DNA of 9,800 bases from Mesotoga sp. (GTDB lineage: Bacteria; Thermotogota; Thermotogae; Petrotogales; Kosmotogaceae). Shown in pieces: positions 1-6,927 of the stretch. Location: assembly GCA_011620045.1 (NCBI GenBank), contig WOZY01000190.1, forward strand, positions 1-9,800, written 5' to 3'. A program made the translations under genes and the position numbers. The notes under the pieces are model-generated. The model made no database searches. It was not told where the DNA came from and worked only from the letters and a program-made list of their open reading frames with translations. Within the stretch, counting starts at the first letter, position 1. Every line of letters begins with the position of its first letter.

Positions 1-1
1 C

Positions 2-328
2 CTGCACTCACTGCTTCTTAACGGTACAGGAGATCTCGCAGTTGCAACCGATATGGAGAGCAGACTAATATACATGAACAAGGCAGCAGAGAGATTCTTC
101 GATACAAGTCTGAAAGATGAGCAGGGAAGAAGAACTGACGAAATCAATTCAAGAACTCTCAGATTCTTTCTTGAGATTGCAGTCTCGCAATCCTTTGATT
201 CAAACGAAAAGAGAATAATGCTCCCAAAAAGCGACGAATCGCATCTTTCAATTGAATTCACCAGCAAGGTAGTTCGCGATTCCAGCAAAGAGGTCGGCAT
301 AATCTTCTTGGGTAGACGGCTCGATTAG
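2..328 (+). CDS. PAS-domain protein, C-terminal part (5' end outside window)
   Basis: The reading frame is open from base 2 to a TAG at 326-328, so the gene begins left of the window. The visible 108 residues resemble one PAS sensor fold. An early stretch around GDLAVATD and SRLIYMNKAAERFF matches the usual first strands and the 'N-x-A-A-E-R' helix of PAS domains, and the final strand (VGIIFLGRRL) matches the PAS end. The protein stops directly after this fold, so any output or other sensor domain must lie upstream. The ATG at 53 is inside the fold and has no well-spaced ribosome binding site, so it is unlikely to be the true start. PAS domains bind small ligands or cofactors or mediate dimerisation in signalling proteins. 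The ligand and output cannot be inferred here. It converges on nadE across a 211-base gap. Family call moderately sure, exact role unknown. Confidence 0.6.
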   Translation: MHSLLLNGTGDLAVATDMESRLIYMNKAAERFFDTSLKDEQGRRTDEINSRTLRFFLEIAVSQSFDSNEKRIMLPKSDESHLSIEFTSKVVRDSSKEVGIIFLGRRLD

Positions 329-539
329 AAGCCTGTTCTGAAGATCCGGCTACACGAAATTGCCGCATGTTTCTTCATTCATTCTACGACAAGATTATCT
401 ATTCAGCAGTCAGATATTTCAAATTGGAGCACCCTGTTAATTCTTGTCAGGAAAAGAGCGTTGACTCTCTACCTCTGAAAAACGATTCCGTTATTGTGTT
501 TCTGCTGAGACTTCGAGGATAGACGCCCTACTTTCTAGC

Positions 540-2258
540 TCACATATTTCGATAGTGATTTGTAATAGGCATCCTCCAATCCTTCCCGAAGGCTCTTTTA
601 GAAACCTTGATACCCGGAGGACATTGTTTGCGCTTGTATTCGTTTCTCCTCAACAAACGAAGCGAGTGTTCCACGGTACCTTCGTCAAAACCTTCAAGAA
701 CGATCTCTTCAGCCGACAAACCTTCCTCTATATGAAGCCTCAGAATTTGATCGAGTACTTCATAGGGTGGAAGTGAATCCTGGTCTTTCTGACCCTCTCT
801 CAACTCGGCCGATGGAGCTTTGGAGAACACATTTAGTGGAATAATTCTCTTCCTTTCAAGTTCGTTTATCCGCTCCGCGATTTTGTAGACCTGCGTCTTA
901 TAGAGATCCTTTAGAACTGCGAGACCGCCAGCCATGTCTCCGTAAAGAGTCGCATAACCAGTGGCCATCTCGCTCTTGTTGCCAGTAGTCAGGACGAACC
1001 AGCCGAATTTGTTTGACAGAGCCATCAATATCATTCCGCGTATTCTCGCCTGCAAATTCTCTTCAGTGACATCTTCCGATGTACCCAAAAATGACGGTTC
1101 CAAGGTTTTCTCTACGGCACGCATGATTCCATCGATTTCAATGTCAAGGGTTTCTATACCCAGGTTTTCAGCAAGTTCCAGTGCATCTCTCCTTGATTCC
1201 TCCGAGGTTATTTTCGAAGGCATCATGACTCCCTTAACATTGTCTCTGCCGATTGCCCTCACGGCTAAAGCGGCGACAAGCGAGGAGTCCATTCCCCCGC
1301 TGAGACCAAGAACGACCTTTTCGAAGCCGTTCTTCTTCAGGTAATCTCTTATCCCTAACTCCAGAGCAGCTAGCAGCTCATCGCGGCTGTCTAGTTCCTC
1401 ATTCTCCATAACCGAACATACTGAAAGACTCTGCCCGTGGAATGGTTTGATTGAGACTTCTTCAAGACTAACCTGCATAGAATAGTCCTTCCTCTTTCCC
1501 TCAAAGAGGTTGTATCGAGTCGAGACATCTGTGTCAATATCAAGCACCATCAGGTCTTCTTCAAAAGCCTTTCCCACGGATATTCTTCCGTCCGGCATTG
1601 CCACACAACTCCTACCTTCGAAAACTAGATCGTCCTGGCCGCCGACCAGATTGCAGTAAACAATGGTACTGGAGTATTCCATAGCTCTAGTGAGGAAAAG
1701 GGAAGACCTGGTCCTATCTTTCATTGCGGTAAACGGAGACGCAGAGAGATTGAGTATTAAATTGGCACCGGCAATCGCCTGATCATTTATCGGCCCCGAA
1801 GGAACCCAGAGATCTTCACATATGTTGATTCCGATCCTTGCCCCCCCATATCTCACAAGAAGCGGATGCTTTCCAGGAGAGAAATATCTCCTCTCATCAA
1901 AGACCGAGTAATTGGGAAGACTCATTTTTCTGTACACAGCCCTTATCTCACCGCCATTGAGGACGGCAGCAGCATTGTAAATCTCATTAGAAAAGTCGAC
2001 AAATCCGAGAACCACCATAATTTCACTTCGCGCAGTATAGCAAGCTATTTCATTCAGTGTGGCAAGATTCTCTCTAAGAAACCCCGTATTGAGCAAAAGG
2101 TCTTCGGGCGGGTATCCGGTAACTGTAAGTTCGGGAAACAATACAATTCCAGAATCAACAGCAACTGCTTTGTCGATTGCCTCGATTATTTTGCTCTTGT
2201 TTCCTTCAAGATCCCCAACCGTTGTGTTTATCTGGGCGAGCGCAGTTCTTACTATCAT
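540..2258 (-). CDS. nadE: Glutamine-dependent NAD(+) synthetase
   Basis: Catalyses the last step of NAD synthesis, amidating nicotinic acid adenine dinucleotide with ATP and ammonia taken from glutamine; cytoplasmic. The 572-residue length is usual for the two-domain form. The N-terminal nitrilase-like amidase domain (about 1-260) shows the Glu-Lys-Cys triad at E43 (FPELTVTGYP), K111 (YRKMSLPNY) and C147 (GINICEDLW). The C-terminal synthetase domain shows the ATP pyrophosphatase loop SGGMDSS at 320-326, TTGNKSE at 424-430 and the conserved APSAELREGQKDQD region from 481. Both domains look intact, so it should use glutamine directly. The ATG overlaps the stop of the upstream phospholipase D gene by four bases (ATGA), and a GGGAGG ribosome binding site lies 7 bases before it inside that gene, so translation is probably coupled. 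No convincing terminator follows the stop. Confidence 0.97.
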   Translation of the reverse strand: MIVRTALAQINTTVGDLEGNKSKIIEAIDKAVAVDSGIVLFPELTVTGYPPEDLLLNTGFLRENLATLNEIACYTARSEIMVVLGFVDFSNEIYNAAAVLNGGEIRAVYRKMSLPNYSVFDERRYFSPGKHPLLVRYGGARIGINICEDLWVPSGPINDQAIAGANLILNLSASPFTAMKDRTRSSLFLTRAMEYSSTIVYCNLVGGQDDLVFEGRSCVAMPDGRISVGKAFEEDLMVLDIDTDVSTRYNLFEGKRKDYSMQVSLEEVSIKPFHGQSLSVCSVMENEELDSRDELLAALELGIRDYLKKNGFEKVVLGLSGGMDSSLVAALAVRAIGRDNVKGVMMPSKITSEESRRDALELAENLGIETLDIEIDGIMRAVEKTLEPSFLGTSEDVTEENLQARIRGMILMALSNKFGWFVLTTGNKSEMATGYATLYGDMAGGLAVLKDLYKTQVYKIAERINELERKRIIPLNVFSKAPSAELREGQKDQDSLPPYEVLDQILRLHIEEGLSAEEIVLEGFDEGTVEHSLRLLRRNEYKRKQCPPGIKVSKRAFGKDWRMPITNHYRNM

Positions 2259-3157
2259 TTCGAGACCTCCCTGATGTATTCGAAGTGATTCACGAACTCC
2301 TGTGCAAGATCTCTGGACTCGATTATAGCAACAATTTCACGGTTTTTCCCCCAGCCGCTTAGAGAAGCATTTGCCGAGCCAGTTATCACAACTCTGCCGT
2401 CGACCACGAATGTTTTGTCATGGACTGTAATAGAAGTCGATTCAGACACTTCCATTCCGGAAGTGAGATAGTCTTTCAAGGGAGAGTCGCCGTTCCAGCT
2501 GTCGATTACCCCTATGATTCTTACCCCCCTGGAAGCGCAGAATTTCAGAGCCGTGAGCACCAGGGGATCAGTGAATGCGAACATGCCAAATCGGATTTCC
2601 TTTCTTGCCTTCATGAGCTCATTGATTACGCGCTTACGCGCTTCCTCCGAGGGACATAGGAAGAAGACCATGTTTTCGATTCTGGTCATTCCTCTGGAGT
2701 TGCCTGTTTCAATTGCCCTGTAATAGTCAAGAAACAATGCGGCAAGACTGGCAGATTCGAAAATCATGAAGCTGTTTGAGTCCTCTCTGAGGCTACCTTC
2801 GGTGAAGTTTCCAGTTCCGAAGACTACGATTCTGCTGTCAACGACAAGAAACTTCGAATGAACAAGCGCCGTAGACGTATCGCTCGAAACTGTAAACTCC
2901 GGAGATTTATCGAAGACTCTCGACACGGTTGAACTGTCAATCATCACCGAGATCTTCACACCTTTCCTTTGAAGACGATTCAGGCAAGCTACTATCTCCT
3001 GCTCATCCAAAGAATATGATACAAGGACAACTTCTTCCTCCGCACTCTCTAGAACCTCGACTATTCTCTCTACGGCTCCCCCATCATCAGTGAAAAAGAC
3101 AGAAGCCGATGCCACAATAGCGAGAAGGACGACGAAAGTCAGAATGATTCCCTTCAT
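2255..3157 (-). CDS. Exported or membrane-anchored phospholipase D-superfamily protein
   Basis: A 300-residue protein with two phospholipase D (HKD) motifs, each H-x-K-x4-D followed by a Gly/Ser...Asn strand: H100/K102/D107 with GTGN at 114-117, and H246/K248/D253 with GSAN at 260-263. Each half also has the repeated alpha/beta pattern (VVLVSYS...GVKISVMID and IRFGMFAF...GVRIIGVID), so one chain can form the complete two-motif active site. Residues 1-22 are a hydrophobic signal peptide or anchor, which places the enzyme outside the cytoplasm. The superfamily includes phospholipases, cardiolipin synthases and nucleases such as Nuc; the substrate cannot be told from this sequence. The frame is open back to 3193, but the start at 3157 is chosen because it gives the signal peptide directly after a good AAGGTGATC ribosome binding site, and because upstream codons would run into the tRNA terminator. 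Overlaps nadE by four bases. Confidence 0.88.
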   Translation of the reverse strand: MKGIILTFVVLLAIVASASVFFTDDGGAVERIVEVLESAEEEVVLVSYSLDEQEIVACLNRLQRKGVKISVMIDSSTVSRVFDKSPEFTVSSDTSTALVHSKFLVVDSRIVVFGTGNFTEGSLREDSNSFMIFESASLAALFLDYYRAIETGNSRGMTRIENMVFFLCPSEEARKRVINELMKARKEIRFGMFAFTDPLVLTALKFCASRGVRIIGVIDSWNGDSPLKDYLTSGMEVSESTSITVHDKTFVVDGRVVITGSANASLSGWGKNREIVAIIESRDLAQEFVNHFEYIREVSK

Positions 3158-3160
3158 CCA

Positions 3161-3169
3161 GATCACCTT
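3161..3169 (-). promoter_or_regulatory. Ribosome binding site of the phospholipase D-family gene
   Basis: On the minus strand AAGGTGATC complements the 16S rRNA 3' end, with GGTG 6 bases before the ATG at 3157. It selects this start over the longer open frame beginning at 3193. It lies immediately after the T-run of the tRNA terminator. Confidence 0.75.
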
Positions 3170-3172
3170 AAC

Positions 3173-3202
3173 AAAAAAAAGCGGAGAACTCACGTTCCCC
3201 GC
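3173..3202 (-). terminator. Intrinsic terminator after tRNA-Ala
   Basis: On the minus strand the RNA forms a 9-bp stem (GCGGGGAAC / GTTCTCCGC, one G-U pair) closed by a GTGA tetraloop of the GNRA class, followed by eight T residues. It begins one base after the tRNA CCA end. This is a textbook Rho-independent terminator. It should end both the tRNA transcript and any transcript reading through from secF. Confidence 0.93.
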
Positions 3203-3203
3203 C

Positions 3204-3279
3204 TGGTGGAGACGAAGGGATTCGAACCCTCGGCCTATACAATGCCATTGTATCGCGCTCCCAACTGCGCTACGTCCCC
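3204..3279 (-). tRNA. tRNA-Ala (anticodon GGC)
   Basis: The minus strand gives a complete 76-nucleotide cloverleaf. The acceptor stem is GGGGACG/CGTCTCC with a G3-U70 wobble pair, the main identity element for alanyl-tRNA synthetase. The D stem is GCGC/GCGC with loop AGTTGGGA, the anticodon stem ATACA/TGTAT encloses loop ATGGCAT, and the T arm is GAGGG-TTCGAAT-CCCTT. T33 precedes anticodon GGC, which reads GCC (and GCU by wobble if permitted). The terminal CCA is encoded. It has a near-consensus promoter upstream and a strong terminator downstream, so it can be transcribed alone. Confidence 0.97.
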
Positions 3280-3290
3280 ACTCAAGAAAA

Positions 3291-3319
3291 ATTATACTCT
3301 ACCAAGTTTCACTTTTCAA
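3291..3319 (-). promoter_or_regulatory. Sigma70-type promoter of tRNA-Ala
   Basis: On the minus strand TTGAAA (3314-3319) is followed after exactly 17 bases by a perfect TATAAT (3291-3296). The mature tRNA begins 11 bases after the -10 box, giving a 5' leader of only a few nucleotides. The -35 box lies about 14 bases beyond the secF stop codon. Confidence 0.88.
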
Positions 3320-3333
3320 GAGGTAGACAACGA

Positions 3334-4254
3334 TCAAGCATGTCCTCTATTCTCAGATCTCTTGAGCCACTCGATAACGATCGGACTTGAGATGTACAGA
3401 GAGGAATATGTTCCTACCACAACACCGACTAGCATTCCAAAAGCAAATGGCCTCAAAACCTCTCCAGAAAATATGAAGAGCGTGAGAACCGCAAGGAACG
3501 TCGTCAAAGAGGTGTTGATAGACCTGACTATTACATCGTTGATGCTTGTGTTGACTACTGTCTCTATGGTCTTTCCTCTCATCTTCTTGGTGTTCTCCCT
3601 TATCCTATCGTAGACTACGATTGTGTCATTCAGGGAGTATCCGACGAGAGTAAGGATCGAAGCAACGACCGGCGCATTGAACTCGATTCCAAAAATACTG
3701 TAGAAACCCATAACGATTATGATGTCATGAACAAGTGTCAATAGTGCGCCAACTCCAAAGGAGAACTTGAACCTTATCGTTATATACAGTAGAAGAAGCG
3801 CCATAGATACTATAACGGCGATCCAGGCATAGCCTCTTATTTCCTGTGCAGCATAGCCGGAGATAGTGCTTACAGAGAGAATATTGCTTTCACTTACGCC
3901 TTCACTCTCAAGACCGGCCAAAATCTTGTCTGTCACCGACTGTTCACTTTCAGAGGTATTGACGATAATTGAGAATCTGCTTCTTTGTTCAGATGAACCC
4001 TCCTCAATTAGGGGCCTCTGCTTTATTATCCTTGCGGCCGCAAAACTAGGGTCTTCTGCACTGACGAGCTCTCTCATCTCTGCCACAGTCATGTCAACAT
4101 CAGGGACAGATACGCTGATTTCGATTCCGCCTGTGAAATCCACACCAAAATTGAAGCCTTTAGTGAAGATAAAAACGATCGAAACGACTATCAAAACTAG
4201 GGAAAGAACAATGAAATACTTTCTTTTTCCAACGAAGTCTGCTTTGAAGGTCAT
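3334..4254 (-). CDS. secF: Protein translocase subunit SecF
   Basis: Partner of SecD in the inner-membrane complex that uses the proton gradient to help pull exported proteins through SecYEG. The protein is 306 residues, normal for the family. It shows a first membrane segment at about 12-30, the FNFGVDFTGG motif at 34-43, a roughly 90-residue extracytoplasmic domain, and five more membrane segments after about 140. The transport-associated motif GYSLNDTIVVYDRIREN (205-221) contains D210, and R234 in VRSINTSLTT matches the conserved arginine that works with it in characterised SecDF proteins. The ATG overlaps the secD stop by four bases (ATGA), with AAGGGAG 9 bases upstream, so the two are probably translated in a coupled 1:1 manner. 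No terminator separates it from the tRNA-Ala gene. Confidence 0.97.
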   Translation of the reverse strand: MTFKADFVGKRKYFIVLSLVLIVVSIVFIFTKGFNFGVDFTGGIEISVSVPDVDMTVAEMRELVSAEDPSFAAARIIKQRPLIEEGSSEQRSRFSIIVNTSESEQSVTDKILAGLESEGVSESNILSVSTISGYAAQEIRGYAWIAVIVSMALLLLYITIRFKFSFGVGALLTLVHDIIIVMGFYSIFGIEFNAPVVASILTLVGYSLNDTIVVYDRIRENTKKMRGKTIETVVNTSINDVIVRSINTSLTTFLAVLTLFIFSGEVLRPFAFGMLVGVVVGTYSSLYISSPIVIEWLKRSENRGHA

Positions 4255-5756
4255 CTCGCATCTCTCCCTTCTGTTTCAACTTCAACGTAACGATGAGGCT
4301 TGAGACTTCCTGCCATCCCAGTGAGCACAGTTCTGGATACCACTAAGTTGGTAAACATCGCACCTAAAATACCTATTATCAAGGTAATGGCGAACCCCTT
4401 AACTGTCCCCGTTCCGAAGTAATAAAGAACGAGTCCTGCAAGTATCGTGGTCAGGTTGGCATCGAAAATAGTCCACACAACTTTAGAGAAAGCAGTGTCT
4501 ATTGCGTTTTCCGGTGTCTTGCCCAACCTTAGTTCTTCCTTTATCCTCTCGAAAATCAGGACGTTCCCATCAACGGTCATTCCAATCGTCAGAACAATAC
4601 CCGCTATACCTGGCAAGGTAAGGATCGAACCGGTCAAGGATATCATTCCGAAGAGAAGAATCGCGTTGTACAGAAGAGCCAGATCGGCTACGAGACCCAT
4701 TTTCTTGTAGAAGACAACCATGTAGATCATAATTATTACTATTCCAGCCACTCCGGCCCAAAGACTTGAGTTGATTATGTCTCTTCCAAGTGTGGGAGAG
4801 AGAACCCTCTTGTTGAAGGATGCAAGATCAACAGGAAGATTTCCACTTCCAACAAGTATCGACACCTCTCTCGCTTCTTCAATAGAATTCAATCCTTCAA
4901 TCACTGCGTTTCCATCAGAAATCTGGGACTGAACAAGAGGAGCGATAATCACCCTGTCGTCCAGGACAATTGCGAGCCTCTTCTTCATGTCTGTATCAGC
5001 ATATGTGGACTTCACTGAAGTAATTTCCCTGAAAGTCTTCGCCCCTTCGGAGCTAAACTTCAGAGAAACCATGAATCTGCCCTGACCGGGTCTCGGCTGA
5101 TTATTGACAAGGGGCTTTGCATCGGTAACAACGCTTCCATCAAGTTCTGCATAGCTCGAACCGACGCTTACCTTCGGACTTATGAAATACCAGGTATTGT
5201 TCTGTACTCCGCCTGTGTACTCTCCGTAGTGAAGCTCCTTCACCCAGTAAGGTTCGGCTCCCTGAAGCTTTCTTCTACTTATTTCCAGTGACATTCCTGC
5301 GGGGATCGACGGAGTTGAAACCGAAGTTTCAATCGCCAGAACATCGGCAAAGTAAAGCCTACCGGTTTTTCCAACAAGGTTCTCCGCTCTGGAAACATCC
5401 GTTATTCCAGGAATCTGGACCCGTACTCTTACAGGTGGAATATCCTCTCCAAAGGAAATTCCTGCGGTCACTTTTTCGACTGTCGCTTCAGTGAACCCTG
5501 CAGCATCCAATCTTGCTCTCAAGACCTCAATAACCCTGTCTGCAAGAGCATTCATCTCTGAATCTGAGACATCAGTAAGCATTTGGTACTCAAGAAGAGC
5601 TCCACCCTTTATATCAAGCCCTAACTTGATGTTTGCAGCCAGCTTGTCCAGGAAGCTGCTTCCGGCTGGTGCACTACCGTGAGGTATAAGTAGCGGAAGT
5701 AATGCCGCTATCAAAACCACAACGGTAACGATCAATCGTTTTTGGTTTGCTCTCAT
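4251..5756 (-). CDS. secD: Protein translocase subunit SecD
   Basis: Large subunit of the SecDF export motor. With the ATG at 5756 it is 501 residues, in the family range. Membrane segment 1 is at about 7-25, followed by the LGLDIKGG motif (45-52), the large extracytoplasmic region with LDDRVIIAPLVQS (255-267) and the GSGNLPVDL stretch (293-301), then five membrane segments from about 320. The motif GMTVDGNVLIFERIKEE (392-408) carries D396, at the position of the membrane aspartate linked to proton movement; the usual form is GMAVDANVLIFERI, so two small substitutions are present. The frame is open upstream to a TTG at 5798, but that start lacks a ribosome binding site and would precede the signal anchor by 14 polar residues. 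The ATG itself has no SD at normal spacing; the only strong one lies 29 bases away across a hairpin. Located 66 bases after yajC. Confidence 0.95.
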   Translation of the reverse strand: MRANQKRLIVTVVVLIAALLPLLIPHGSAPAGSSFLDKLAANIKLGLDIKGGALLEYQMLTDVSDSEMNALADRVIEVLRARLDAAGFTEATVEKVTAGISFGEDIPPVRVRVQIPGITDVSRAENLVGKTGRLYFADVLAIETSVSTPSIPAGMSLEISRRKLQGAEPYWVKELHYGEYTGGVQNNTWYFISPKVSVGSSYAELDGSVVTDAKPLVNNQPRPGQGRFMVSLKFSSEGAKTFREITSVKSTYADTDMKKRLAIVLDDRVIIAPLVQSQISDGNAVIEGLNSIEEAREVSILVGSGNLPVDLASFNKRVLSPTLGRDIINSSLWAGVAGIVIIMIYMVVFYKKMGLVADLALLYNAILLFGMISLTGSILTLPGIAGIVLTIGMTVDGNVLIFERIKEELRLGKTPENAIDTAFSKVVWTIFDANLTTILAGLVLYYFGTGTVKGFAITLIIGILGAMFTNLVVSRTVLTGMAGSLKPHRYVEVETEGRDAR

Positions 5757-5757
5757 A

Positions 5758-5794
5758 CGGACTTCGTCCGAAAGACTCGGACAGACACCCCCTT
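5758..5794 (-). promoter_or_regulatory. secD leader: displaced Shine-Dalgarno with alternative hairpins
   Basis: On the minus strand an AAGGGGGTG purine-rich site (5786-5794) lies 29 bases before the secD ATG, too far for ordinary initiation. Between them are three complementary segments: GTCCGA (5777-5782), TCGGAC (5766-5771) and GTCCG (5758-5762). The first two form a 6-bp stem with a 5-base loop; the second and third form a 5-bp stem with a 3-base loop. They share the middle segment, so only one can form at a time. The first hairpin would shorten the effective SD-to-ATG distance to about 12 bases. The pairing is seen directly; any regulatory role is inference. Confidence 0.45.
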
Positions 5795-5822
5795 CCAATA
5801 TCTGCGAATATAACTAAAACTA

Positions 5823-6215
5823 TTACTGCTTAATGTTTACATCAGGTTCTACTTCTTCCTTTTCATTCTCGCCCTTGTTCACCACAACGGCAATCGCTTT
5901 TCTTGTAACGTCCAGTTCTGTACCGGTGCCGGTCCTGATCCTGAGACTATCCGGTTTTATCAAAGTAATCTTCCCAATTATTCCACCGGCCGTTACGACT
6001 TTATCACCAACCTTAAGCTTCTCCATCATCTGCTTGAACTGCTTATCCCTTCTTCTCTGAGGCATAATAATCAAGAAATAGAAGAAAGCAACCATTAGGA
6101 CTAGCCAGATGATTATCCCTGAGAATCCCCCACCGGCCGCAGCCCCTGCATCTGCCGTAGGAGCTGCAACATCTCCTGCTGGGGCATATGCTATGAAACT
6201 AAGGATTGAAAACAT
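5823..6215 (-). CDS. yajC: Preprotein translocase accessory subunit YajC
   Basis: Small membrane protein that associates with SecDF. At 130 residues it is within the YajC range. It has one membrane helix at about 31-50 (FSGIIIWLVLMVAFFYFLII) followed by the hallmark MPQRRRDKQFKQMMEKLKVGD region and VVTAGGIIGKI (73-83), then a cytoplasmic beta-rich tail ending in acidic residues. A 30-residue Ala/Gly/Pro-rich segment precedes the helix and includes a short hydrophobic start (MFSILSFIAY). The ATG is set by an AGGAGG site at 6223-6228, 7 bases upstream. It is the first gene of the yajC-secD-secF operon and has its own promoter about 40 bases upstream. The arrangement yajC-secD-secF is the standard bacterial order. 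Confidence 0.95.
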   Translation of the reverse strand: MFSILSFIAYAPAGDVAAPTADAGAAAGGGFSGIIIWLVLMVAFFYFLIIMPQRRRDKQFKQMMEKLKVGDKVVTAGGIIGKITLIKPDSLRIRTGTGTELDVTRKAIAVVVNKGENEKEEVEPDVNIKQ

Positions 6216-6251
6216 TTACATACCTCCTGTCATTGTTAGAGCACCTGTATG

Positions 6252-6280
6252 ATTTTACCAGAATAGACTACTCAATTCAA
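6252..6280 (-). promoter_or_regulatory. Promoter of yajC-secD-secF
   Basis: On the minus strand TTGAAT (6275-6280) and TAAAAT (6252-6257) are separated by exactly 17 bases, five of six matches to consensus in the -10 box and four or five of six in the -35 box. Transcription would start near 6245, giving a leader of about 30 bases before the yajC ATG. Confidence 0.75.
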
Positions 6281-6288
6281 CCAACAAA

Positions 6289-6354
6289 CCGTTTCGGAGT
6301 TCTGCCTCTACCAATAGGAAACGGCTTACATGATATAATTCCGTTGACAAACGG
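6289..6354. repeat. Inverted repeats in the yajC/frr divergent region
   Basis: CCGTTTC at 6289-6295 is the reverse complement of GAAACGG at 6318-6324, 22 bases apart. A second smaller palindrome, CCGTT-GACA-AACGG, lies at 6341-6354. The shared CCGTT/AACGG core appears in both. The elements bracket the frr -35 region and its expected transcription start, so they could be operator sites, but no family can be assigned. Confidence 0.4.
6331..6339 (+). promoter_or_regulatory. Extended -10 promoter of the frr-uppS-cdsA-alaS operon
   Basis: TGATATAAT gives a perfect TATAAT -10 box with the TGn extension just upstream. No good -35 box is found 16-18 bases upstream (CCAATA region), which fits an extended -10 promoter. 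Transcription would start near 6346, giving a leader of about 27 bases before frr. Confidence 0.7.
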
Positions 6355-6360
6355 ATGAAA

Positions 6361-6366
6361 GGGAGG
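6361..6366 (+). promoter_or_regulatory. Ribosome binding site that fixes the frr start
   Basis: GGGAGG lies 6 bases before the ATG at 6373. The earlier in-frame ATG at 6355 sits directly in front of this site and would have the binding site inside its coding region, so it is not the start. Confidence 0.85.
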
Positions 6367-6372
6367 AAGATC

Positions 6373-6927
6373 ATGAGTAGCCTGCTGAAAGAAGCCGAAA
6401 GCAAAATGAAGAAGAGTGTTGAAAAGATCGTCGAAGAGTATGGTCAGATGAGAACGGGCAGACCTTCTCCTGCCCTTCTTGAGTCCGTAAAAGTCGACTA
6501 CTATGGCGTCCCGACTCCGATCAATCAGATGGCAACGGTCACAGCAACAGAAGACCGGTCTCTAATCATCAAGCCGTGGGACAAGACCGTTCTGGGCCAG
6601 ATAGAGAAGGCCATATTCGCCTCCAGGCTTGATCTGACACCCATCAACGACGGGGTTAACATCAAACTCAATTTCCCGATTCCGACAACGGAACAGAGAG
6701 AAAAATGGGTAAAGCTTGCAAGAGACAACGCCGAGAAGGGAAAGATAGCAATTCGAAACATTCGAAGAGAGGCAATCAAGGAAGCAAGGGATTTGGAGAA
6801 GGCCTCAGAGATGACTGAAGATGACCTAAAGAAATTTGAGGAGGATATTCAGGAACTCACGAATAAGTACATAGAAGAGATGGACAATGCTTTCGAAAAG
6901 AAGAGCAAGGAGATTATGGACTTTTAA
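6373..6927 (+). CDS. frr: Ribosome recycling factor
   Basis: Works with EF-G to split post-termination ribosomes so that they can start again; cytoplasmic. From the ATG at 6373 it is 184 residues, matching the roughly 185-residue family norm. Seen in sequence: the long three-helix bundle region with [11 protein letters not shown] (27-37), the central beta domain (about 31-105) including IIKPWDK (65-71) and [15 protein letters not shown] (91-105), and the C-terminal helices with TEQREKWVK (106-114) and RNIRREA (128-134), whose arginines belong to the ribosome-contacting surface in this family. First gene of the rightward operon; its TAA overlaps the uppS ATG by one base (TAATG), suggesting stop-restart translation. 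Confidence 0.97.
   Translation: MSSLLKEAESKMKKSVEKIVEEYGQMRTGRPSPALLESVKVDYYGVPTPINQMATVTATEDRSLIIKPWDKTVLGQIEKAIFASRLDLTPINDGVNIKLNFPIPTTEQREKWVKLARDNAEKGKIAIRNIRREAIKEARDLEKASEMTEDDLKKFEEDIQELTNKYIEEMDNAFEKKSKEIMDF

Noticed and set aside
455..468. AGAG-CGTTGA-CTCT hairpin followed on the minus strand by a short T-run, a possible nadE terminator
   Set aside because: Only four base pairs, A/T-containing, with a short interrupted T tract; too weak to call.
367..522. A 51-residue + strand open frame in the gap between the PAS gene and nadE
   Set aside because: No ribosome binding site, no recognisable motif and a length expected by chance. The 329-539 gap otherwise shows nothing convincing.
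1866..2288. 140-residue + strand frame antisense to nadE
   Set aside because: It lies opposite a clearly conserved gene, has no ribosome binding site or motif, and is explained as a shadow of nadE codon use.
3226..3264. TTGGGA-17-TGTATA inside the tRNA gene as a hidden promoter for the phospholipase D gene
   Set aside because: The -10 match is poor, the bases are fixed by tRNA structure, and the transcript would still meet the terminator.
3090..3613. Two + strand frames (3090-3326 and 3206-3613) crossing the tRNA-Ala gene
   Set aside because: Their peptides (RRRDSNPRP and KGFEPSAYT types) are the classic false proteins made by translating the complement of a tRNA gene.
6216..6221. ATG-TAA start-stop pair directly before the yajC ATG
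   Set aside because: Only one base separates it from the AGGAGG site, too close for initiation; the next ATG has normal spacing.
6344..6349. Perfect TTGACA between the frr -10 box and its ribosome binding site
   Set aside because: No -10 box occurs 16-18 bases downstream; a promoter here would start inside frr. It is better explained as the loop side of the small palindrome.
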